Assembly (NCBI GenBank): GCA_963797485.1
Contig: CAWCPF010000001.1
Location: 256,784 to 320,783, forward strand
From: CAWAND01 sp963797485
Lineage (GTDB): Bacteria; Chloroflexota; Anaerolineae; Anaerolineales; E44-bin32
Length of the DNA: 64,000 nt
Reading direction: 5' to 3'
A program made the translations under genes and the position numbers. The notes beneath the pieces were generated by a model, which worked only from the letters and a program-made list of their open reading frames with translations, was not told the DNA's origin and made no database searches. The stretch's first letter is position 1; the number at the start of each line of letters is the position of its first letter. This document shows positions 9,274 to 18,393 of the stretch, piece by piece.

Positions 9274-10050
9274 TCAGAACGATGCGGTTGTCATCCGGCC
9301 AGCGCGCCCGGGCGTCAAGCCATATACGATCCGCGCCCTGGCCGCCAGCAACGCCTCAGCGCACGCCTCCAGCGTCGCACCGGTGGTAAAGAGATCATCC
9401 ACGACCAGAATCGATCGCCCCGCCGTCAGGGTCAACTCGGCGGCAAACGCCCCGGCCACATTCAGCCTTCGCCCGGCGGCATTCAGACCCACCTGGGAAC
9501 CTGTCTCCCGCGTGCGCCGCAACACCTGGTCATCAAACGGCACGCCGAGTCTGGCACCGAGCGCCCTCCCTAACAGGCTGGCCTGATTGTACCCTCGCTG
9601 CCTGAGCCGCGAGGCACTGAGAGGAACGGCCGAGACAAGGTCGGCATGCCAATCCTCCCGCTGGTACAGCTCTGTGAGCCACCCGGCCATGACGTTCGCC
9701 AGGCGTGTGTCCCGGCGATATTTGAGCCGCAGGATAGCAGAGTCGAGCGGGGGTTGATACCAGGCATAGGCGCGGGCGGATAGGTGGAGTGCGTGTTCCG
9801 AGCAGCGCGGGCAGTCCTTCACAGCTCCCTTCAACGGAGCCCCGCAAGACCTGCACACCGGCAGAGGCAGACGCACCAGCCGAGCCTGGCATGCGCTGCA
9901 CCAAACGGCTCCCGTGACGCCGCAGCCGGCACATTGAGGGGGGAAGAGTACATCGAGGGCGGCCTCGAGCAAGCGCCGAGGCTGGAGCGCATCCAAACGG
10001 ACCGAAATCAGACCCACCCAAGACCCTCCCCTCAGGGTCTCCCGCTGCAA
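9274..10050 (-). CDS. comF: ComF family phosphoribosyltransferase-like protein
   Basis: ComF proteins combine a zinc-ribbon with a phosphoribosyltransferase domain and are needed for DNA uptake in competent bacteria. The 258-residue product has the zinc pairs CAGC, CSAC, CRSC and CPRC in residues 37-85, then the PRTase domain with the PRPP loop VVDDLFTTGATLEAC near residue 215. Motif RQRGYNQASLLGRALG is diagnostic of ComF. It lies next to hpf, an arrangement seen in several phyla, and just downstream of the Tad operon on the same strand, although 37 bases separate it from tadC. Confidence 0.92.
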   Translation of the reverse strand: MQRETLRGGSWVGLISVRLDALQPRRLLEAALDVLFPPQCAGCGVTGAVWCSACQARLVRLPLPVCRSCGAPLKGAVKDCPRCSEHALHLSARAYAWYQPPLDSAILRLKYRRDTRLANVMAGWLTELYQREDWHADLVSAVPLSASRLRQRGYNQASLLGRALGARLGVPFDDQVLRRTRETGSQVGLNAAGRRLNVAGAFAAELTLTAGRSILVVDDLFTTGATLEACAEALLAARARIVYGLTPGRAGRMTTASF

Positions 10051-10087
10051 GACGGCAGGGCGAGCCGCAAGGCGGACAGAGGTCGGA

Positions 10088-11041
10088 CTAACCGCCTGCG
10101 CCCAGAATACCGCCCAGCGGAGATGTGAGCAGGAGCATGGCCGCCGGGCCGAGCAGGATGATCAGGAGCGAAGGGAAGATGAGCAAGCCGATCGGGAAGA
10201 TCATCTTAATCGGGGCCCGGTGGGCCTCTTCCTCGGCCATTTGCCGGCGGCGGACGCGCATCTGGTCCGACTGGATGCGCAGCACCTTTGCCATGCTGAC
10301 GCCCAACTGCTCGGATTGGATCACGGCGGCCACGAAGGAGGTCATCTCGGCAAGGCCCAACCGCTCAGACATGTCTCGCAAGGCTTCTCGGCGCAGCTTG
10401 CCAAGCCGGATCTCCTGGATCACACGTCCGAACTCCAGGGCCAGATCGTTCTCCCACTTCTCATGGACCTTGGCCATGGCGGCATCGAAACCCAGGCCGG
10501 CTTCCACGGCGATTGTCAGCAGGTCCAGGGCGTCGGGCATCGCCCGAAAAATGCCTTTCTGACGGCCGCGGATCTTGCTCGAGAGCCACAGATCCGGGAA
10601 GAAGAAGCCCACCAGAAGGAAGAGCAGCGAGAACAGCAAGCCCTGGAGCCAGTTGCGCCCGGTAAACAAGAACACCAAGAAGATCACGCCGCCGAGGACG
10701 GCTGCGGCCACAAAGCGCATGGCCAAGAAGAACGCCGGATCCAACTGCATCGGGTTGCCGCCCATTTCCAGCCGTCGCCGGGTATTCTCCAGCGTGGCCT
10801 GCGGCGTAAACCTCTGGGCCATCTGGCCAACTCGGTTGAAGAAGGGCAGGATGACGCGCTCGTAGAACCGCTGGGAGAGTTCGATCTCCTCCAGCGAAAC
10901 CGGCTCGTCGCGCACGCTGAACTCGGCCAGACGTTCGGCGATCGGATCCTGAGCCGCCGGGGCGCGGATGCCCGCAATCACGAGCACAACGGCCAGCACG
11001 ATGACCACTGCCAGCAAACCCACAATCAATGTAAATGGCAT
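10088..11041 (-). CDS. tadC: Type II secretion F-family platform protein (TadC-like)
   Basis: Inner-membrane platform protein that works with TadB and the TadA ATPase to extrude Flp pilins. It has 317 residues: an N-terminal anchor (1-25), a basic/amphipathic region, two helices around 115-155 (FVAAAVLGGVIFLVFLF, GLLFSLLFLLVGFFF), the T2SSF domain (AMPDALDLLTIAVEAGLGFDAAM) and a C-terminal helix (LLIFPSLLIILLGPAAMLLL). It is last in the tadA-tadB-tadC order. The 31-base gap upstream contains a near copy of the TTGTGA-N6-TCACAA palindrome (11058-11075). Confidence 0.92.
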   Translation of the reverse strand: MPFTLIVGLLAVVIVLAVVLVIAGIRAPAAQDPIAERLAEFSVRDEPVSLEEIELSQRFYERVILPFFNRVGQMAQRFTPQATLENTRRRLEMGGNPMQLDPAFFLAMRFVAAAVLGGVIFLVFLFTGRNWLQGLLFSLLFLLVGFFFPDLWLSSKIRGRQKGIFRAMPDALDLLTIAVEAGLGFDAAMAKVHEKWENDLALEFGRVIQEIRLGKLRREALRDMSERLGLAEMTSFVAAVIQSEQLGVSMAKVLRIQSDQMRVRRRQMAEEEAHRAPIKMIFPIGLLIFPSLLIILLGPAAMLLLTSPLGGILGAGG

Positions 11042-11072
11042 GGGCGCCCCATCCCTTTTGTGAAATTCCTCA

Positions 11073-12059
11073 CTATATGTCGATGTTCACGATCTTCTGC
11101 GTGATCATGAAACCGGCGACGATCATGATGCCGGCAAGAATGAGCAACGGAATGCCGCAGGCGCGCGTCTCGGGATTGAAGAACTGCATCAGGTACGGCC
11201 GATTGACCAGAAACAGCAGGGCCATCAGGGTGATCGGCAGGGCCGAGATGACCCAGGCGGTCGCCCGCCCTTGGGCGGTCAAGGCCGAGATCTCGCCGCG
11301 GATTCGGACCCGCTCCCGAATCGTATATGTAATCGTGTCCAGGATTTCGGCCAGATTGCCGCCGACCTCGCGTTGGACGTTGATAGCCGTCACAACCATG
11401 TCGAGGTCATCGCTGGTGATGCGCCTCAGGATATGATCGAGCGCCTCTTCCATGGGGATGCCGAGCTGGATTTCCTGAACCACTCGGTGGAACTCGACCG
11501 AGATGGGAGCCGGCAGCTCGCGGCTGACAGCCTCCATGGCTTGCAGGGTCGAAAAGCCGGCTCGGAGACCGTTCACCACCAGGTTGAGCATATCACCCAG
11601 CTGGTCGTCGAATTTCTTGAGCCGGCCGCCGATGGCCATTTTGACGTAGATGCCGGGGATGAAAAGGCCCCCAATCCCCATCGGAATGGCAATCAGCAGC
11701 GAGCCGGAGATCACCAAACCAATCACAGCGCAGCCGATGGCGCTGATGACCATCACGGCGAGGTATTCCGCCGGGCGGAATTTCAGGTCAGCACGTGCCA
11801 GGTTGCGAGAGATGTTGGCGAAAATCTCGGTACCTTCGCCGAGGCGGTTGAGCAGGTCGGCTATCGGGCTGGTGCGGTCTTTGGCTCTGGCATCAGCTGC
11901 GTCGGCGGCCAGTGACGTGACAACACCTCCGGTCTCGGCGTACCGCCCCAGGCGCTCTTCGACCACCGATTGGCTGCCGAGCAGGGACATCAGCGCGCCT
12001 GCCACCAATAGCAGGAGCCCGAGCCCCCCACCCACGTAAAGCACCAGAGCAGGATCCAT
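11073..12059 (-). CDS. tadB: Type II secretion F-family platform protein (TadB-like)
   Basis: Partner of TadC in the pilus platform. It has 328 residues, an N-terminal helix (LVLYVGGGLGLLLLVAGALMSLL), two central helices around residues 105-145, the T2SSF domain with QLGDMLNLVVNGLRAGFSTLQAM, and a final helix (IPLLILAGIMIVAGFMI). It starts 18 bases after the tadA stop, so the operon order tadA-tadB-tadC is tight. Confidence 0.92.
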   Translation of the reverse strand: MDPALVLYVGGGLGLLLLVAGALMSLLGSQSVVEERLGRYAETGGVVTSLAADAADARAKDRTSPIADLLNRLGEGTEIFANISRNLARADLKFRPAEYLAVMVISAIGCAVIGLVISGSLLIAIPMGIGGLFIPGIYVKMAIGGRLKKFDDQLGDMLNLVVNGLRAGFSTLQAMEAVSRELPAPISVEFHRVVQEIQLGIPMEEALDHILRRITSDDLDMVVTAINVQREVGGNLAEILDTITYTIRERVRIRGEISALTAQGRATAWVISALPITLMALLFLVNRPYLMQFFNPETRACGIPLLILAGIMIVAGFMITQKIVNIDI

Positions 12060-12077
12060 CGTCAGACCGCCATCCTT

Positions 12078-13488
12078 CTAATAGCGCCTCTCGCCCACGC
12101 CGAAGATCGACGGCGGCAGGTGAATTCCGGAGGCTTCTATCTTGTCCATAAACTTCGGCCGCAAGCCTGTCGGTCGCAGCCGACCGATCACGCGCCCATC
12201 CTCAATACCGGTCTGCTCGAAAACAAACAGATCGGTCATGGTGATCACATCGCCTTCCATGCCCTGCACTTCGGTGACGTGGGTCACTTTGCGGGCGCCA
12301 TCCCTCATGCGCTCCAGGTGCACCACCAGCTGCAGGGCCGAGGCAATCTGTTCGCGGATGGCCCGCTGTGGGAGATCCATGCCGGCCATCAGGGTCATAG
12401 TTTCAATACGCGACAAAGTATCGCGCGGACTGTTGGAGTGGGCCGTGGTCATCGATCCGTCGTGGCCGGTGTTCATGGCCTGGAGCATGTCGAGCGCCGC
12501 CGCGTCGCGGATCTCGCCGACGATGATCCGGTCGGGCCTCATCCGCAACGAGTTCACCACCAGGTTTTGAATGGTGACCTCACCCCGCCCTTCAATGTTG
12601 GGCGGACGCTTTTCAAGGGACACCACATGCTCCTGGCGGAGCTGCAGCTCAGCGGCGTCTTCGATGGTCACAATGCGTTCATCGGTTGGGATGAACTGCG
12701 ACATCACATTCAGGAAGGTCGTCTTTCCCGAACCCGTGCCGCCAGAAATCACCATGTTGATGCGGGAGATGACAGCCGCTTTCAGGAACTCAATCGCCTC
12801 GGGCGTCACCGTCCCGTACTCAATCAACTGCTCGATGGTGATAGGGATCTTGGCGAACTTACGGATGGTCAGGACTGGGCCGACCAGCGAAATCGGCGGA
12901 ATAATGGCGTTCACGCGCGAACCGTCAGGCAGGCGGGCATCAACGTAGGGGCTGGATTCATCGATGCGCCGGCCGAGAGGCGCCACGATGCGGTCGATGA
13001 TGCGCATCAGATGGTCGTCGCTTTCGAAACCGGCCGGTTCTCGATGCAGCTTGCCGGCGCGCTCGATGTAGATGTTCTTGGCGCCGTTGACCATCACCTC
13101 GGTGATGGTCTCGTCCGCCAACAGTGGCTCGAGCGGGCCCAGCCCCAGGATCTCGGCCACGATCTGCTCGAACAGCCGCCGGCGCTCCGGGCGCGACAGG
13201 ACGATCTTCTCTTCGGCCAGAATGTTCTCGAACAGCTCCTCGATCGTGCGGCGGACCTCAGCCGTCTGGCTGACATCCATCGTGGGGTCGAGTTCCGCCA
13301 GGAGTTTGTTCTGGACGCGAGTTCTTGAGATCGTGATAGGTGTCGCGTTGAGCCGTTCCGGGTGCAGATGTCCGGCGGGCACTGATCCCGCTTAGCCGAC
13401 CGGTGCCGTCGCGACGGGCCGGCGCGCTGGGCGTCTGGGCTGCCCCCTCGGCCGCCTGGCCCTGCTCAATTCGCTTTAGGAGTGACAA
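12078..13488 (-). CDS. tadA: Tad/CpaF family pilus assembly ATPase (one frameshift)
   Basis: Hexameric secretion ATPase that powers Flp pilus assembly. The proper N-terminus is taken as TTG 13488 (LSLLKRIEQGQ) because GGGGAGG sits about 6 bases before it; this overlaps the cpaE end by 13 bases. One extra base near 13325 changes the frame between RDTYHDLK and TRVQNKLLAELDP, which together match CpaF. Later motifs are intact: Walker A GGTGSGKTTF, the Asp box TIEDAAELQL, Walker B RIIVGEIRDAAALDML and His box TGHDGSMTTAHSNSP. Length after correction is about 470 residues. Confidence 0.93.
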
Positions 13489-14791
13489 AACCAACCTCCC
13501 CTCGGCCGACTATCGGCCAGGTCCTGCTCTAACGGCTGAAGAGACGCGGCCGTTCTGTTTCTTTTCTCTTCCGCTTCCTCGGGCGTGCCTTCAACCAGCC
13601 GCTGTCTGATTTTACCAAGAAGCTCAAGGATGTTCTTTGCAGGTACCTTTCCCTTATCACCTAACAATAATGGCACGCCCCGGTTGATCGAGGCGTTGAC
13701 GGAGACTTCATCCGCCGGGATCTCCCCATCGACCGGCCGTTTCAGGTTCTCAGCCACAGCCTCGGCGCTGATGCCGCCCTTGCGTTCCATTTTGTTGAGC
13801 ACGAAGAAGACCTGCTCACGTGGATATTCGAGCACACTCAACAGGTCGAACAGCAGGCGGACGTCCTTGATGGACGGGATATCCGGCGTGGCCACCGCCA
13901 CCAGCATATCGGCCGCGTCGAGGATGGCCAGCGTGATGTCATCCATGACTGAACTGGTGTCCACCACCACGTAGACGAAGTTTGACTTGAGGTAATGCAG
14001 CACCTGGCGGACCTGTTCGGCGCGAATCTCATCCGCCATTTCCGGTCTGGGCGGCGCCGCCAAGACTTTGAGGCCGCACTCGTGTGTGAGGAGCACGTCG
14101 CCAACGTAGTCCGCGTCGAGCTCTTCGGCCCGCGAGGCAAGATCAGCAATGCTGTTCTTGACCTGCAGGTTCATGAACACGGACACATCGCCAAACTGCA
14201 GGTTGCCGTCGACCAGCACGCAGGGGGTTTCCTCGGTGTTCAAACCAATCGCCAGATTGGTCGCCAGGGTGGTACAGCCGACGCCGCCCTTAGCACTGTA
14301 GACAGCCAGCAGCTTGCTGTCCCGGATTGGCCCCTTGGAGTTCCCACCCCCCCCTTGCGCCGGCATGAGCTGGGCCGGTTTGGCGAGCTGTTTGCGCTGC
14401 ACTTTGGCACGTTCCGCCACCACGCGAATGGTCTTGATCAGTTCGTCGCCCGAAGGCGGTTTGGCGATGAAGTCGCGCGCGCCGGCCAACATGGCTCGGC
14501 GCATGTAGTCGGCTTCGCTTTGGACCGACAGCATCACCACCTGGGCGAAGGGGACATCCTTGAGCAGGGCTTCGGTGACGGCGATGCCATCCATGTCCGG
14601 CATGTTGATGTCCATCAAGACGACGTCCGGCTGGGTATCGGACCCCAGCTGCAGGGCCTCTTCCCCAGACCGGGCGGAGCCGACGACATCGATGTCGGAT
14701 TCGAACTGAAGCAGCTTGCGGAGATTTCGCGAGTTTCGGCGATATCGTCGACGATCAGGACGCGGATGTTCTCTTCCGCGGCTTCAGGCAT
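13476..14791 (-). CDS. cpaE: CpaE/TadZ-like protein: receiver domain fused to MinD-like ATPase (one frameshift)
   Basis: Positions the Tad machine at the cell pole in other bacteria. The start ATG 14791 gives MPEAAEENIRVLIVDDIAET; one missing base near 14725 shifts the frame before LRKLLQFESDIDVVG. The receiver domain (about 1-125) keeps the phospho-acceptor region VVLMDINMPDMDG and the Lys in FIAKPPSGDEL. After a linker, the MinD/ParA ATPase begins with AVYSAKGGVGCTTLATNLA (deviant Walker A) around residue 150 and runs to about 400. A polar C-terminal tail overlaps tadA. Confidence 0.92.
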
Positions 14792-14833
14792 GGGGAGCTC
14801 CGTGCGCTACCTGGCGGCGAGACCCCCGAGCGG

Positions 14834-15958
14834 TCATGGCACCGGCGTCGCGCTGCTCGCGCCAGGCATGGTCGACTGGAACTCGCGCTCAGGCGCTTTA
14901 AGGACCGGTTCCATGCCGAACGGCAGCCTCGACGGGACAGCGATGTTGTAGTTGTCTATCAGATACTGCAGCGTCACGCTTGAGGTTGTCTCGTCGGTCG
15001 TGTCCCCCGGACCGCGCAGGGTCAAGGTGAGATTAGCGCCCGCGTTCAGCATGTACTCGAGCGCCAACGCGTCCTGAGGCGTCACGATCAGCGAAACCAA
15101 ATCCGGCGGCTTGGCGACGGTGGCGACCTGCTGCTGGGCCGGCGCGCCGGCGCCCTGAGCCGGCACGGGTGTCGGCTGGGTGCTTTCCTGCTCGACCTCA
15201 CCGACCTGGAGCACGGTGGCATTGGCAATCAGCCGTTGGGAGACAAGGCGAGGTCGCTGCAGTTGGCCGGCGCCTGGCACGACATAGAGCGGAATCCCGG
15301 ACACTTCCTCCGTGTCCAACCGGCCAAACGGCAGTGGCTTTTCAGAGGTACATTTGTTGTTTTCAGCCAATGTGTCGCATGCAATTCCGGACGCGGGTAC
15401 GAGGTTTTGGTCGACCAAGATCTCAGTCTGGTCCGGCAGGCTGGTCTGAAAATCGGAGTCGACGTCGACTAAGAGAAGGCTCACGATCACGTCCACGCTG
15501 TCGCCATCTTCCAGCGCGTAGCCCACGCTCGAAAATCGGTTCATAGGGATGGTCACGGCCGTAAAGCCGGCGGGGATCGCCAGCGACGCATCCGACCCCG
15601 TACCAAGCAGGTCTCCGGATTGCTCGGTGACCATATTCTGCGTGATCGGCACGCCGCGGGCAATGTCCATGCGGGCCCGACGGCCGGTCACCTGGTTCAG
15701 ATCGGTAATCATGGTTTCCACGACGAAGTCAGCCGGAAAGGGTGACAAGATAACGCCGTCTTGCGGGATGACCGCGCCTCTGGAGATGTCCTGCGCGGCG
15801 ATCACGATCTGGGCCTCACCGCCAAAGGCGGGACCCTCCGTGCTTTGCGCCTCCGGGCCGCCACCCCCGCTGCCAAGTCGACTGAGCACGAGGAAGCCAG
15901 CCACTGCGCCAAACAGCAGAATCAGCGCAAAGAGAATGAGAATGCGTCCGCGGCGCAT
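14834..15958 (-). CDS. cpaB: Flp pilus assembly protein CpaB (SAF domain)
   Basis: Envelope protein of the Tad apparatus. It has 374 residues with one N-terminal helix (ILILFALILLFGAVAGFLVL), then a SAF/CpaB domain (AAQDISRGAVIPQDGV, IARGVPITQNMV), a RcpC-like beta domain (GYALEDGDSVDVIVSLLLVDV) and a C-terminal part in which TPQDALALEYMLNAGANLTL is the usual CpaB closing region. Two cysteines (IACDTLAENNKC) could form a disulphide outside. It is the first gene after the flp pilin; 43 bases separate it from cpaE. Confidence 0.9.
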   Translation of the reverse strand: MRRGRILILFALILLFGAVAGFLVLSRLGSGGGGPEAQSTEGPAFGGEAQIVIAAQDISRGAVIPQDGVILSPFPADFVVETMITDLNQVTGRRARMDIARGVPITQNMVTEQSGDLLGTGSDASLAIPAGFTAVTIPMNRFSSVGYALEDGDSVDVIVSLLLVDVDSDFQTSLPDQTEILVDQNLVPASGIACDTLAENNKCTSEKPLPFGRLDTEEVSGIPLYVVPGAGQLQRPRLVSQRLIANATVLQVGEVEQESTQPTPVPAQGAGAPAQQQVATVAKPPDLVSLIVTPQDALALEYMLNAGANLTLTLRGPGDTTDETTSSVTLQYLIDNYNIAVPSRLPFGMEPVLKAPEREFQSTMPGASSATPVP

Positions 15959-16082
15959 ACAGCCTCCTTCGAGGTGGTTAAAACCGCCGACCCGAACACG
16001 TGGCCGGGTATGATACAGCTTCCCGGTCCAGTGTCAAGCCATTCTTTAAGGTATCGTACCCGCACCTATCGACTCGATGCAA

Positions 16083-16107
16083 GGAGCCCTATCGCTGATA
16101 GGGCTCC
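16083..16107 (-). promoter_or_regulatory. Perfect stem-loop between flp and cpaB
   Basis: An 11-bp perfect inverted repeat (16083-16093 with 16097-16107) with a 3-base loop and no T run on either side. It lies 54 bases downstream of the pilin stop in the flp-to-cpaB transcript. Lack of a T run argues against full termination; it may protect or process the pilin message. Confidence 0.65.
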
Positions 16108-16160
16108 CAGGCGATCGGCCTGTTGCACTGGCATGCTTGCGCAGGCCATGTGAGCCGAAA

Positions 16161-16307
16161 CTAGATGTTGCTCACAATGTTGCTGAACACGTTGCCGATA
16201 GCAGGACCAAGCAAGGCCAAAATTACAATGACGACAACAGCCACCAAAACGAGAATCAGCGTGTATTCGACCAAGCCCTGGCCCTTTTCCTTAGGCATGT
16301 ACAACAT
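16161..16307 (-). CDS. flp: Flp-type major pilin
   Basis: A 48-residue pilin subunit, too short for many gene finders. From ATG 16307 it reads MLYMPKEKGQGLVEYTLILV and continues with a very hydrophobic helix ending LGPAIGNVFSNIVSNI. The pre-pilin motif G-x-x-x-E-Y with Glu and Tyr (GQGLVEYTLILVLVAVVVI) is the Flp signature; cleavage is expected after the Gly of KGQG. A strong AGGAGG ribosome site is 9 bases upstream. It leads the Tad operon and has its own promoter. No prepilin peptidase gene is seen in the window, so processing enzymes must be elsewhere. Confidence 0.95.
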   Translation of the reverse strand: MLYMPKEKGQGLVEYTLILVLVAVVVIVILALLGPAIGNVFSNIVSNI

Positions 16308-16343
16308 AGCTTCAACCTCCTTTCTTCAGGATTTGATGGCTCA

Positions 16344-16373
16344 ATTATAAGGAGACTGAGCCTGAAGCCACAA
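16344..16373 (-). promoter_or_regulatory. Promoter of flp and the Tad operon
   Basis: On the minus strand, TTGTGG (16368-16373), an 18-base spacer and a perfect TATAAT (16344-16349). The transcript would start near 16337, about 30 bases before flp. A dyad GGCTCA-N13-TGAGCC (16339-16363) spans the -10 box and could be an operator. Confidence 0.65.
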
Positions 16374-16425
16374 TAGGACCTATTTCCGATATGTGCCCAG
16401 CCGGCCCCAGGGGTTGATCGCCAGC

Positions 16426-17486
16426 TCAATCGCCGGTTGGAAGAGCCAGGGTGGTGCGGGTCCCGGCCTGGCTGCCCTCGATCGCCACTTCGCCCCCCAG
16501 CTGTTCGACCCGATCGCGCAAACGCTTGATGCCTCCGGGGCGCAAATCGTCGCCCCCATTGAGACTGTCCGGATTGAAGCCTTTGCCGTTGTCTTCGACC
16601 ACCGCCCTGACCAGATGATCGTCCATGTCGAGCATGATCTTGACTTGGGTCGCTTGGGCGTGCTCGCGGACGTTGGCCAGAAACTCCTGAACGGCCCTGA
16701 AGACAAGCACCTCACGCGTTGAGTTCAATCGGCGCTCGGTGCCCGTGATCACGCAGTTGATTTCCAGCCCGGATTTCTCTTCGAAGGCCTCGGTGTACCG
16801 GCGCACGGTGGGTGCCAGGCCCAGATCGTCGAGCATCATGGGGCGTAGGTCGAAAATGAAATCCCGCACCTTGCCAAACGTCGAGGCGGCCGAATCCTTC
16901 AGGCTGGCGAGTTCCTCGCGCGCCTTGTCAGGGTCGGTTTCGAACAAGCGCATGGCTATTTCGGTCTGCAGAATAAAGTTGGATAGTGCCTGGGCAGGCC
17001 CGTCGTGGATCTGTCTGGAGAGCTTCCGGCGCTCCTCTTCCTGTGCCTCGATGATGTCCTCAACCCCACTTTCGATCCTGTCTTGCGAGGTCTCGCCCTG
17101 GACCTCAATCTCCGGATTACCCTCCAGCAGAGTCAAAGTCCGGGTCAGCAGGTCCGACTGGCGCTCGAGGTGCTGCTTGTCGCTCTCCAGCTTCTCGAGC
17201 TGTCCGCGGATTGTGAACAGGCGCTGCTGAGCATCTTGAGCGGATTCGTAGGCGCTCAAGATGTCTTCGCGGGGAACCGTCTCGAAGGCGGATTGAATTT
17301 GATGTAGCCGGTTGGTGATAGTTGCATTCCGCTGGGCAAGCTTGTCGACCTCACCATGGCTCTGCTCGATAAGCATCTTGATTTCAGATAATTTGGTCTT
17401 GACCTGCTCAAGATCAGTGTGACTTCGAAGTCTATGAAGACCTCGACGGGCGTTTTTTCCTGAACGGGCTCGGCGTGCTCGGTCAT
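16426..17486 (-). CDS. DegS-like cytoplasmic sensor histidine kinase (one frameshift)
   Basis: Two-component sensor lacking membrane helices. After an N-terminal coiled coil (about 170 residues, rich in Glu/Gln/Lys/Leu) comes the HisKA_3 box RRKLSRQIHDGPAQALSNF with the phosphorylated His, and then an HATPase_c domain (VLVFRAVQEFLANVREHAQA as N box, VEDNGKGF as G1, PGGIKRLRDRVEQLGGEV). The intact part starts at 17376, but ATG 17486 (MTEHAEPVQEK) follows the response regulator by 12 bases; a run of six T at 17453-17458 is the probable indel joining the two. The pair sits directly upstream of the pilin gene. Confidence 0.88.
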
Positions 17487-17498
17487 CCCACTACCACC

Positions 17499-18191
17499 TC
17501 ATTTGCGGGTGTCCTGAAGGCGCACCCAGCCATGGCGCAGGGCGTAGACTGCCGCCTGCGTCCGATCTTCGACGTCTAGCTTGTGCAGAATGGCGGTCAT
17601 GTGGTTCTTGACCGTTTGATGGCTGATACCCAGACGGGCGGCGATCTCCTTGTTGCTCATACCCCGCGTGACGAACTGAAGAATCTCCATTTCGCGTGGC
17701 GACAAGGGGGTGAAGGCTTCCACATCGCCCTCCAAGTGGGGCCGGCGGATGTTCTCCACACCCTTGGACAGCCACTGGTCGAGGCCGTCCTTGTCGTACA
17801 CCTGGTCGCCCACTACGAAATAGCCCCGGGCAACATGCCGGATCACATCGACCAGTTTGCCGGCGTGCACATCCTTCGAACAGTAAGCCTTGGCTCCGGC
17901 GCTGAACGCGTGCAAGACCTGTTCCACGTCATCATAGGCCGTGAGCAGCACGACCGAGGTATTGATACGATCAGCGCTCAACTGGCGTGTGACCTGCATG
18001 CCGTTCATGTTGGGTAAGTTGATATCGATCAAAGCGATGGTCGGCTGCAGGTCGTGGATCAATTTCAGGGCCTGATCGCCGTCGGTGCCCTCCGCCAGGA
18101 CGTCAATGTCGTCTTCGGCGTCGAGCACGTTGCGCACCCCCTCGCGGAACAATGGATGGTCATCGACAATGACAAGCTTGATGGTTTCCAT
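17499..18191 (-). CDS. NarL/DegU-type response regulator
   Basis: DNA-binding partner of the adjacent kinase. It has 230 residues: a receiver domain (1-120) with the acidic pair VDDHPLF, phospho-acceptor Asp in TIALIDINLPNMNG and Lys in KAYCSKDVH, then a LuxR-type helix-turn-helix (LSPREMEILQFVTRGMSNKE, LGISHQTVKNHM). The central stretch (YFVVGDQVYDKDGLDQWL) is an extended linker. Pilus genes downstream are the obvious candidate targets, but this is inferred from position only. Confidence 0.93.
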   Translation of the reverse strand: METIKLVIVDDHPLFREGVRNVLDAEDDIDVLAEGTDGDQALKLIHDLQPTIALIDINLPNMNGMQVTRQLSADRINTSVVLLTAYDDVEQVLHAFSAGAKAYCSKDVHAGKLVDVIRHVARGYFVVGDQVYDKDGLDQWLSKGVENIRRPHLEGDVEAFTPLSPREMEILQFVTRGMSNKEIAARLGISHQTVKNHMTAILHKLDVEDRTQAAVYALRHGWVRLQDTRK

Positions 18192-18374
18192 CTGTGGCCC
18201 CGCCGATCAATACCCGGTCCAGGGATGTTGGGCCGTTTCGCCCGGCCGATCCCCCATACCGCGCATCACCGGGCCGGCCAACGCGTCAAGCATATGATCT
18301 GACGCGCCCGCGGACCCAAGCCGGCGATCGGGCGCGCCGAACCCGGCTTCATTCCGACCTTGGACAATGTCGGC

Positions 18375-18383
18375 AGTATAGCA
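18375..18383 (-). promoter_or_regulatory. Extended -10 element upstream of the two-component pair
   Basis: On the minus strand TG-C-TATACT (18383 down to 18375). No clear -35. Leader to the response regulator would be about 175 bases. The 18192-18393 gap holds nothing else I can identify. Confidence 0.4.
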
Positions 18384-18393
18384 CAGCCGTTCC

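Noticed and set aside
12120..13328. Long open frame opposite tadA
   Set aside because: It is antisense to an unambiguous ATPase gene; high GC at third positions opens the opposite strand. The text is low-complexity and His/Arg/Gly-rich.
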